Assembly (NCBI GenBank): GCA_900539465.1
Contig: UQCF01000003.1
Location: 93,951-157,950, forward strand
Reading direction: 5' to 3'
Length of the DNA stretch: 64,000 bases
DNA from: an uncultured Ruminococcus sp.
GTDB taxonomy: Bacteria; Bacillota; Clostridia; Oscillospirales; Acutalibacteraceae
Position 1 is the first letter of the stretch, and each line of letters begins with the position of its first letter. Shown here one piece after another: positions 32,685 to 38,940 of the stretch. The translations under genes were made by a program, and so were the position numbers. The notes under the pieces are model-generated. The model searched no databases, was not told the DNA's origin, and was given only the letters and a program-made list of their open reading frames with translations.

Positions 32685-33558
32685 ACTTGTAAGATGTATA
32701 TCGAGCGACGGAACACTCGTTATAATGGCTGCGGACACCACACAAATGGTAGAAACCGCACAGGAAATACACAAACCGAGCGCAGTAGTCACCGCCGCAC
32801 TCGGCAGACTTTTGACTGCGGCAAGCCTTATGGGCAGCATGCTCAAAGGCAAAGATGACAGCATAACCCTCAGAATAAACGGCGGCGGAGAAGCGGGAAC
32901 GGTGCTCGCAGTATCCGACAGCGACGGCAACACAAGAGGATACGCCGCGAACCCGATAGTTGAAATTCCCCTCAACAGCAAAGGAAAGCTTGACGTTGCC
33001 GCAGCCGTGGGCAAGGACGGCTCTCTGACGGTAATAAAAGACCTTGGTCTTAAAGAACCGTATGTCGGTCAGGTGCCGATTGTCAGCGGCGAAATTGCAG
33101 AGGATATAACCTCTTATTATGCAATAAGCGAGCAGATACCGAGCGTATGCGCTTTGGGTGTGCTTGTGAACCCCGATTTGAGTGTAAAAAATGCGGGCGG
33201 ATTTATAATTCAGCTTTTGCCCACCGCGTCCGATGACACGATAGACAAGGTTGAGGAAGATATAAAAGATATTCCTCCGGTGACTGCTATGCTCTCCGAC
33301 GGACTCACTCCCGAAGAAATCTGCAAAAAAGTTTTGCCGAATTTTGAACTTGAGGTTCTTGATGAGTCCTCGCCCGAATATAAATGTAACTGTTCAAGAG
33401 AACGTGTGGTGCGCGCACTGATATCAACAGGAGTTGACGAACTCAACGAGCTTGCAAAGGACGAAAATACCGAGGTCAAATGCCAATTTTGCACGAAGGC
33501 ATATAACTTTTCGAGTGCGGATATAAAAGAAATCATCAAAAGAGCCACAGAGAAATAA
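32677..33558 (+). CDS. hslO: Redox-regulated chaperone Hsp33
   Basis: Hsp33 is a holdase that becomes active when its zinc-binding cysteines are oxidised. The 293-residue protein has the N-terminal domain (RINGGGEAGTVLAVSDSDGNTRGY) and the C-terminal redox switch with CNCS and CQFC motifs, all four cysteines being present. The ATG at 32677 is chosen because GGAG lies 4 bases before it; the longer frame starts inside the methyltransferase gene without a site. The presence of this oxidative-stress chaperone fits an anaerobe that meets occasional oxygen. Confidence 0.95.
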   Translation: MDKLVRCISSDGTLVIMAADTTQMVETAQEIHKPSAVVTAALGRLLTAASLMGSMLKGKDDSITLRINGGGEAGTVLAVSDSDGNTRGYAANPIVEIPLNSKGKLDVAAAVGKDGSLTVIKDLGLKEPYVGQVPIVSGEIAEDITSYYAISEQIPSVCALGVLVNPDLSVKNAGGFIIQLLPTASDDTIDKVEEDIKDIPPVTAMLSDGLTPEEICKKVLPNFELEVLDESSPEYKCNCSRERVVRALISTGVDELNELAKDENTEVKCQFCTKAYNFSSADIKEIIKRATEK

Positions 33559-33616
33559 AATATGCCGTTCCCCTGCCCGCTTAGCATAAAAAATTAAAGT
33601 TTTTATCAAAAAGGTG

Positions 33617-33645
33617 TTGACAAACGGGGTGTTATCGGTTATATT
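33617..33645 (+). promoter_or_regulatory. Promoter of the tRNA cluster
   Basis: TTGACA (33617-33622), 17-base spacer, TATATT (33640-33645), 43 bases before tRNA-Val. Confidence 0.8.
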
Positions 33646-33688
33646 ATATAAGTCGCTGTTGCACAGCAGTGATTAAAGAAAATGCGAT

Positions 33689-33764
33689 GGGAGCATAGCT
33701 CAGCTGGGAGAGCATCTGCCTTACAAGCAGAGGGTCACAGGTTCGAGCCCTGTTGTTCCCACCA
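33689..33764 (+). tRNA. tRNA-Val (anticodon UAC)
   Basis: A 76-base cloverleaf with a 7-bp acceptor stem (GGGAGCA / TGTTCCC), anticodon loop CTTACAA giving UAC, T-loop GGTTCGAGCCC and an encoded CCA end. Confidence 0.97.
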
Positions 33765-33768
33765 TAAT

Positions 33769-33845
33769 GGCCCGGTAGTTCAGTTGGTTAGAACGCTAGC
33801 CTGTCACGCTAGAGGTCGACGGTTCGAGCCCGTTCCGGGTCGCCA
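33769..33845 (+). tRNA. tRNA-Asp (anticodon GUC)
   Basis: A 77-base cloverleaf; acceptor GGCCCGG / CCGGGTC, anticodon loop CTGTCAC giving GUC, discriminator G and encoded CCA. Confidence 0.97.
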
Positions 33846-33854
33846 TTTTCTTTT

Positions 33855-33930
33855 GCCTCTGTAGCTCAGTTGGTAGAGCAGTGGACTGAAAATCCACGTG
33901 TCGCTGGTTCGATTCCGGCCGGAGGCACCA
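33855..33930 (+). tRNA. tRNA-Phe (anticodon GAA)
   Basis: A 76-base cloverleaf; acceptor GCCTCTG / CGGAGGC, anticodon loop CTGAAAA giving GAA, discriminator A and encoded CCA. Confidence 0.97.
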
Positions 33931-33937
33931 ATTATGT

Positions 33938-34013
33938 GCGGATGTAGCTCATCCGGTAGAGCGCCACCTTGCCAAGGTGGAGGTAGCGAGTTCGAGCCTC
34001 GTCATCCGCTCCA
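33938..34013 (+). tRNA. tRNA-Gly (anticodon GCC)
   Basis: A 76-base cloverleaf; acceptor GCGGATG / CATCCGC, anticodon loop TTGCCAA giving GCC, discriminator T and encoded CCA. Confidence 0.97.
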
Positions 34014-34017
34014 TTTT

Positions 34018-34056
34018 GACGCTGAATGTTTAATTGAATGTTGAGCGTCTTTTTTA
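34018..34056 (+). terminator. Terminator after the Val-Asp-Phe-Gly tRNA run
   Basis: GACGCT / AGCGTC stem with an AT-rich, partly paired interior and a TTTTTT tract (34049-34055). Confidence 0.7.
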
Positions 34057-34085
34057 TTGAGGGAGTTATACTCCCCCGCACATAC

Positions 34086-34160
<75 letters not shown>

Positions 34161-34163
34161 AAG

Positions 34164-34199
34164 CCCCAAGAACATCAGGTTCTTGGGGTTGTTTTTTTG
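34164..34199 (+). terminator. Terminator of tRNA-Cys
   Basis: CCCCAAGAAC / GTTCTTGGGG strong stem followed by TTGTTTTTTT, 3 bases after the tRNA CCA end. Confidence 0.9.
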
Positions 34200-34291
34200 C
34201 AGGCTTCTTTATAACTTCTTTACAATTGACATATTCCTTTTTGACTTTGTTTTGGTTTAATATAATCAATTCAAAAAGGAAGGGAATTGTA

Positions 34292-34633
34292 ATGAAAATC
34301 AAAAGAATTGCCGTATTTTCTTCACTCGCGGCAGCTGTAATTTTAATCTGCGGCTGCATTTTATCTTATATTTATTTTGAAACGCCAAACTGCTTTTCTG
34401 CCGCAGTCGGTTTTGTTCAGATTGCCGCAGGCGAGGATTATGCCGAGATTTCACATTTGCCCAAGGTAATCATTGCAAAACCCGATAAAGATGTGTTCAC
34501 AAAATATATGAACAGCCGCGGTTTTTATTTGACCGACCGATTCGGCTCTCGTCTTATATTTTCAAACGGCACAACAAATGAATACGTTTACTATTCGCAA
34601 AACGCGCACATATCAAAATGGCGTTGGGAATAA
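34292..34633 (+). CDS. Hypothetical membrane-anchored protein
   Basis: The 113-residue protein is not recognised. It has an N-terminal hydrophobic segment (about 6-30, including ILICGCILSYIYF; the cysteine could be a lipobox but the context is poor) and a short exported domain ending HISKWRWE. The start is ATG 34292 with AAGGAAGGGA upstream; the longer frame runs backward through tRNA-Cys and is rejected. Its size and anchor resemble the small proteins at 12-16 kb. It overlaps the start of the disrupted gene at 34618. Confidence 0.55.
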   Translation: MKIKRIAVFSSLAAAVILICGCILSYIYFETPNCFSAAVGFVQIAAGEDYAEISHLPKVIIAKPDKDVFTKYMNSRGFYLTDRFGSRLIFSNGTTNEYVYYSQNAHISKWRWE

Positions 34634-35130
34634 TACCGTCACTTTTTCGGGTGCTTAACTCCGTAAAAAATAAAATCAAGAATTATTTTGCTTGTAATAA
34701 AGTGCGAAAATTTTATTTATTCTTTTATTCGGCAGTTTTTATTGTTCACCTCTTTTTACCTTTAAATTGGGGAGACGACGCTATATTCTTTGAAAAATCA
34801 TCTCTATTATCTTTAAAAGAATTTTTAAGCGGCAGTGCAAGACCGATTATAGATGCTTTCACTTATTTTTTCACGAAATTCCCGTTACTGTGGAGAATAA
34901 TCAACCTCTTCATTCTGATTGCCGAATCACTGATTTTATCAAAGTATTTGCCCACAAAAAAACAGTTATTTAAAGACCGTAACATTAAGCCACGCATTGC
35001 TTTTTCCGTCAATAATTGTTGTTGATGCCGGGCTTATCGCATCCACTTTAAATTGTTTATGGGCAGTAACAATTGGATTAATCAGCCTGATTCCGGCGCA
35101 GAAACAAATGAACAATCAAAGAATAAGCTG
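34618..35130 (+). pseudogene. Disrupted, truncated DUF6056-like membrane protein
   Basis: Frame one (34618-35025) encodes a membrane protein start with FYLFFYSAVFIVHLF and LNWGDDAIFFEKSS. After an A7 run (34956-34962) the same homology continues in the next frame as TLSHALLFPSIIVVDAGLIA and then STLNCLWAVTIGLISLIP. This resembles the 'AGWIAT..NYLWPLALGL..LIP' region I associate with DUF6056-type proteins. Removing one A restores the frame. The homology then ends at about QKQMNNQ, far short of a several-hundred-residue protein, so the gene is both frameshifted and truncated. The start codon is uncertain: no good site precedes ATG 34618 or GTG 34651. Confidence 0.6.
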
Positions 35131-35139
35131 TTTTGAAAA

Positions 35140-35175
35140 AAGACGACATTCCGTTTTGAGAATGTCGTCTTTTTA
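35140..35175. terminator. Bidirectional terminator at the end of the feo operon
   Basis: AAAGACGACATT / AATGTCGTCTTT stem with A and T tracts. It lies directly beside the stop codon of the minus-strand Cys-rich peptide gene. Confidence 0.85.
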
Positions 35176-35322
35176 TCATTTCTTATTGCAATTTGACTTG
35201 CAGCCGGAGCAGCCGCAGGAGCACCCTCCACCGCGCTTTTTGCGCGAGTGAAAAGAGAATATCACCGCAAGCACTATCGCCGCTCCCACGGCGGCGAGAA
35301 CGATTATATCTGCGGTGTTCAT
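35176..35322 (-). CDS. FeoB-associated Cys-rich membrane protein
   Basis: The 48-residue peptide has one transmembrane helix (IIVLAAVGAAIVLAVIF), a basic stretch (HSRKKR) and a glycine-cysteine tail (GGGCSCGCSGCKSNCNKK) with five cysteines. It matches the small proteins found after feoB in many Firmicutes, thought to assist ferrous iron transport. Its ATG overlaps the feoB stop codon (ATGA), so translation is coupled to feoB. It is easily missed because of its length. Confidence 0.9.
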   Translation of the reverse strand: MNTADIIVLAAVGAAIVLAVIFSFHSRKKRGGGCSCGCSGCKSNCNKK

Positions 35323-37331
35323 ACAAAAAGCCCCCCTATATTATACACGAGAAATGCCACAATCCACGCAACGGCGCACTGCATAACAACTACGCCTGCC
35401 GTTTCAAGCCGAGAACCGAACTCACGTCTGATAGATGTAACAGCCGCAACGCACGGTGTATAAAGCAGTGTGAACACAAGGAAGCTGCACGCCGCAAGCA
35501 CAGACCCGAACACTCCGGGAAGTGCGGTGTAAAGCATGCTCGCATCGCAGCCGATTAAAACCGCGAGAGTTGAAACAACCTGCTCTTTTGCGATAAAGCC
35601 GGAGATAAGTGCGGTTGAAAACTTCCAGTCACCGAAGCCGAGGGGCTTAAATATAACCGATATTGTTTGTCCAACGTATGCGAGCAGGCTTTCGGTAGAG
35701 TCTTTTACCGGGTTCAAATGATAATCAAAGCTCTGCAGGAACCAAATCACCACAGTGGCTATGAATATTACGGAAAATGCTCGCTCAAGAAAATCCCTCG
35801 CCTTCTCCCACAAAAGGAGCATAACGCTTTTTGGTGAGGGAAAACGATAATTCGGAAGTTCCATAACAAACGGCACCGGCTTGCCGCGGAACGAGGTGTT
35901 TTTTAATATAAGAGCCATCAATATACCGAGCAATATGCCCAAAAGGTAGAGAACAAACATCACTATCGCTCCCCTGCCCGGGAAGAAAGCCGCCACAAAC
36001 ACCGAATATATCGGTATTTTAGCAGAGCAGCTCATAAACGGAACCAGCATTATCGTCATTTTTCTGTCGCGGTCCGAAGATACCGTGCGAGCCGACATAA
36101 TCGCAGGCACAGAGCATCCGAAGCCTATGAGCATCGGCACAAACGACCTTCCGGAAAGTCCGAGACGGCGCAGAGGCTTATCCATAACAAACGCAACACG
36201 CGCCATGTAGCCGGTGTCTTCAAGTATTGAAAGAAAGAAGAACAGTGTAACTATAATCGGCAAAAACGAAAGAACACTGCCGACGCCGTTGAATATGCCG
36301 TCTATAATAAGGCTGTGAACAACCTCGTTTAATCCGAAATTTGTGAGTGCCTTGTCAACAATATCCGAAAGCTGACCTATCCCGGCCTCAAGTAAACGCT
36401 GAAGTGCGGCGCCGATAACATTAAAGGTCAGCCAAAAAATTGTGAGAATAACAAGCAAAAAGACGGGAATTGCGGTATATTTGCCCGTAAGAATTTTATC
36501 CATGGCAACCGAGCGCAGATGCTCGCGGCTCTCGCTGCATTTTACCACCGATCCCTCAACAACGCTCTCTATAAAAGAATATCGCATATCCGCAAGCGCT
36601 GCGTTTCTGTCAAGCCCCGATTCCTTCTCTAACTGAAGCAGGCAGTGCTCTATAAGCTCACGCTCGTTTTTGTCAAGCTGCAAGCGATCCGCCATGTCAT
36701 TGTCGCTCTCAATAAGCTTTGAAGCACAGAAGCGAAGCGGCAGACTCTCGCTCTCGGCATGGTCCTGTATCAAGTGCATAACGGCGTGTATACATCTGTG
36801 GCAAGGCGAATTTGCGGCACAGAAATCGGCTCTTATAGGGAGCGTATGTTTTTTAGCGGTATCTATCGCTTTATCTGTAAGTTCGGACACTCCCTCACCG
36901 TTTATAGCGCTTATCGGCACAACGGGAATACCGAGTTCTTTGCTCATTTCTTTAACATCTATCGAGCCGCCGTTCGCACGAACCTCGTCCATCATGTTAA
37001 GAGCCAGCACCATAGGCACGTTAAGCTCTAAAAGCTGCATGCTGAGATAAAGATTTCTCTCTATATTGGTAGCGTCGATTATATTTATTATGCAATCGGG
37101 TTTTTCGTTTAGTATGTAATCACGGGTAACAATTTCCTCCTGTGTATAGGGGCGAAGAGAATATATACCCGGAAGATCGACAACCGTGCAGTCGCTTTTC
37201 CCTTTTATCTCACCCGTTTTTTGTTCAACCGTAACACCCGGAAAATTGCCTACATGGCATCTCATACCTGTGAGGGCGTTAAAAAGTGCGGTTTTGCCGC
37301 AATTTTGATTTCCTGCAAGGGCAAACTTCAT
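35319..37331 (-). CDS. feoB: Ferrous iron transporter FeoB
   Basis: FeoB is the inner-membrane Fe2+ uptake protein. The 670-residue product has the N-terminal G domain with G1 GNQNCGKTALFN (7-18), switch region GNFPGVTVEQKTG, DLPGIYSLRPY and an NMMDE G4 motif, then a helical spacer and a membrane domain with the two Gate motifs (for example LPIIVTLFFFLSILEDTGYMAR and the GFGCSVPAIMSART segment). Length and topology are ordinary. It follows feoA by 18 bases and is coupled to the Cys-rich peptide gene. Iron supply is relevant to the many Fe-S enzymes here. Confidence 0.96.
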   Translation of the reverse strand: MKFALAGNQNCGKTALFNALTGMRCHVGNFPGVTVEQKTGEIKGKSDCTVVDLPGIYSLRPYTQEEIVTRDYILNEKPDCIINIIDATNIERNLYLSMQLLELNVPMVLALNMMDEVRANGGSIDVKEMSKELGIPVVPISAINGEGVSELTDKAIDTAKKHTLPIRADFCAANSPCHRCIHAVMHLIQDHAESESLPLRFCASKLIESDNDMADRLQLDKNERELIEHCLLQLEKESGLDRNAALADMRYSFIESVVEGSVVKCSESREHLRSVAMDKILTGKYTAIPVFLLVILTIFWLTFNVIGAALQRLLEAGIGQLSDIVDKALTNFGLNEVVHSLIIDGIFNGVGSVLSFLPIIVTLFFFLSILEDTGYMARVAFVMDKPLRRLGLSGRSFVPMLIGFGCSVPAIMSARTVSSDRDRKMTIMLVPFMSCSAKIPIYSVFVAAFFPGRGAIVMFVLYLLGILLGILMALILKNTSFRGKPVPFVMELPNYRFPSPKSVMLLLWEKARDFLERAFSVIFIATVVIWFLQSFDYHLNPVKDSTESLLAYVGQTISVIFKPLGFGDWKFSTALISGFIAKEQVVSTLAVLIGCDASMLYTALPGVFGSVLAACSFLVFTLLYTPCVAAVTSIRREFGSRLETAGVVVMQCAVAWIVAFLVYNIGGLFV

Positions 37332-37349
37332 TTTTTCTCTCCCATATTC

Positions 37350-37604
37350 TTAGATATTCATTTGCTTTTTCGGTTTATTATTGAGCAGCTCAACCTCAAT
37401 TTTAGCCGCGTCGTCAAGTCTCAAGGTCAACTCGTATCCCCTGATATGTATTTCAATCGGGTCGCCCATAGGCGCAACCTTGCGCAGAGTGAGTTCGGTA
37501 TGAGGTATAAGCCCCATATCTATCAGTCTGTTGCGAAGCGAACCCTCGCCGCCCACTGACACTATCTTTGCGCTTTGACCTATTTTTAATTCGTTCAGCG
37601 TCAT
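37350..37604 (-). CDS. feoA: Ferrous iron transport protein FeoA
   Basis: FeoA is a small cytoplasmic SH3-like partner of FeoB. The 84-residue protein has the typical LNELKIGQSAKIVSVGGEG start, an RLIDMGLIPHTELTLRK core and an RGYELTLRLDDAAKIEV end. It is the first gene of feoA-feoB-Cys-rich peptide and is preceded by a promoter at 37637-37665. I saw no convincing Fur or DtxR box. Confidence 0.95.
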   Translation of the reverse strand: MTLNELKIGQSAKIVSVGGEGSLRNRLIDMGLIPHTELTLRKVAPMGDPIEIHIRGYELTLRLDDAAKIEVELLNNKPKKQMNI

Positions 37605-37636
37605 ATCTTTCCTCTTCTCATTTTATTACAATAAAA

Positions 37637-37665
37637 ATACTATCTTAATTCGGCCTTTATGTCAA
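37637..37665 (-). promoter_or_regulatory. Promoter of the feo operon
   Basis: Minus strand: TTGACA (37660-37665), 17-base spacer, TAGTAT (37637-37642). Confidence 0.65.
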
Positions 37666-37689
37666 TAGCTCGCCGGCAAGTCAAAAAAT

Positions 37690-37713
37690 TACCCGTCCGC
37701 AATGCAGACGGGT
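37690..37713 (-). terminator. Terminator of the small secreted protein gene
   Basis: AACCCGTC-GCATTGC-GACGGGT stem followed on the minus strand by AATTTTTTG. Confidence 0.8.
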
Positions 37714-37729
37714 TGATTTTGTTTTTAAA

Positions 37730-38044
37730 TTACTGCTGACCGATTTGAGAATTGATAAAGTCAATTATAAATTTAACATAGCGAACTATGGTCTCTGCAA
37801 AAGCCTTTACAAAGCTTTTAACTATCTCAACCAAAGCCTCCTGGAAAGTCTGGTTGTCGCGGATGTCATCGTCTTTCTCGCCCTCATCTGCAAGAGTGAC
37901 AAAATCGTTTGACTCCTGAGCCTCAGTCTCTGCCTGTGCAACAATTGCGGTTGGTGTCTGTGCCATTGCAGCCGGAGCCGCACCGAAAATAAGGGTTGCG
38001 GCAAGAACCGCACAAATAATCTTTTTAATAATTGATTGCTTCAT
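37730..38044 (-). CDS. Small secreted protein with a C-terminal amphipathic helix
   Basis: The 104-residue protein has a clear signal peptide (MKQSIIKKIICAVLAATL..., cleavage near AMAQ), an acidic middle rich in Glu, Asp and Ala, and a long helical C-terminus (FVKAFAETIVRYVKFIIDFI) that looks amphipathic. No family was recognised. The final part resembles the end of the surface protein at 63.8 kb (IIKLIIDFIYSIC), suggesting a shared membrane- or wall-association tail. It has its own promoter (38094-38122) and terminator. Confidence 0.7.
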   Translation of the reverse strand: MKQSIIKKIICAVLAATLIFGAAPAAMAQTPTAIVAQAETEAQESNDFVTLADEGEKDDDIRDNQTFQEALVEIVKSFVKAFAETIVRYVKFIIDFINSQIGQQ

Positions 38045-38093
38045 AAGTTTAATTCCTTTCTAAAATATTAAGCAGTGTCAGCTTACACTCGTC

Positions 38094-38122
38094 ATTTTAA
38101 CATAAACTTCGCTATTTGTCAC
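38094..38122 (-). promoter_or_regulatory. Promoter of the small secreted protein gene
   Basis: Minus strand: GTGACA (38117-38122), 17-base spacer, TAAAAT (38094-38099). Confidence 0.6.
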
Positions 38123-38161
38123 TACAAAAAACACAAAAAAATAATATTTGTTATGTTTTTA

Positions 38162-38190
38162 TTGAAATAAAAAAGAGCGTATGATAGTAT
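38162..38190 (+). promoter_or_regulatory. Promoter of the glycyl radical enzyme operon
   Basis: TTGAAA (38162-38167), 17-base spacer, TAGTAT (38185-38190), 34 bases before the activase start. No further promoter is evident until 46697, supporting a single five-gene transcript. Confidence 0.6.
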
Positions 38191-38223
38191 ATAGCCAAAT
38201 AAATAATATCGGCGGAAATCAAT

Positions 38224-38928
38224 ATGAAAATTTTACAAAAAGGCTTTAATTATTCACAGGACGGCCCCGGCAACAGGCTTGTTTATCACCTGCAGGGCTG
38301 CAATTTCAAATGCAAATGGTGCTCAAACCCCGAGAGTATGTCACCCGATTTTGACGGGGCAAAAGATTACACGCCCGAAGAAATTATCGGCGAAATTAAA
38401 AGAAGCAGAATGATGTTTTTTGACGGCGGCGGAGTAACCTTCACGGGCGGCGAGCCGACAATGCAATATGACGATTTGATTTGCGTGCTCAAAATGTGCC
38501 GCGAGAGCGAAATCGGCACTGCAATAGAAACCAACGGCTCCCACCCGCGTCTTTTTGAAATGAGCAAATACATAGATTATATGATTATGGATATTAAGTG
38601 TCCCGACGACGAGGTGCACAAAAAATATACCGGTCACTCAAACCTTGAGACATTGAAAAATTTTAAAAGGCTGACCTTATCCGGCAGACAGCTTCATTTG
38701 AGAATACCGCTTATAAATCATGTCAACACAAACCCCGAGCCGTTCAATAAGCTTTTTTCTTCTGTCAATATGCAAAACGTCAAACTTGAAATACTTCCAT
38801 ATCATGAATACGGCAAATGCAAATGGATCTCCGAATATGAAATCACCGACGGATTTGTGAGCGAAGATACGCTTAAAGCTTTTACCGAAGCAATGCAAAG
38901 TCACGGCATTAACCTAATAAAAACCTAA
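38224..38928 (+). CDS. Glycyl radical enzyme activase (radical SAM), short form
   Basis: Activases of this kind use S-adenosylmethionine and a [4Fe-4S] cluster to place a radical on the partner's glycine. The 234-residue protein has GPGNRLVYHLQGCNFKCKWC with the triad Cys26, Cys30, Cys33, the WCSNPES phrase seen in dehydratase-type activases, and TFTGGEPTMQ. It lacks the inserted eight-cysteine ferredoxin-like region carried by many such activases, running straight from the triad into the helix IIGEIKRSRMMF. In size it is like PFL activase. It lies 12 bases before the glycyl radical enzyme gene, its obvious partner. Confidence 0.92.
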   Translation: MKILQKGFNYSQDGPGNRLVYHLQGCNFKCKWCSNPESMSPDFDGAKDYTPEEIIGEIKRSRMMFFDGGGVTFTGGEPTMQYDDLICVLKMCRESEIGTAIETNGSHPRLFEMSKYIDYMIMDIKCPDDEVHKKYTGHSNLETLKNFKRLTLSGRQLHLRIPLINHVNTNPEPFNKLFSSVNMQNVKLEILPYHEYGKCKWISEYEITDGFVSEDTLKAFTEAMQSHGINLIKT

Positions 38929-38940
38929 GGAGGGTTTTGA

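Noticed and set aside
33682..33864. A 60-codon plus-strand reading frame
   Set aside because: It runs through tRNA-Val and tRNA-Asp; the RNA genes fully explain the sequence.
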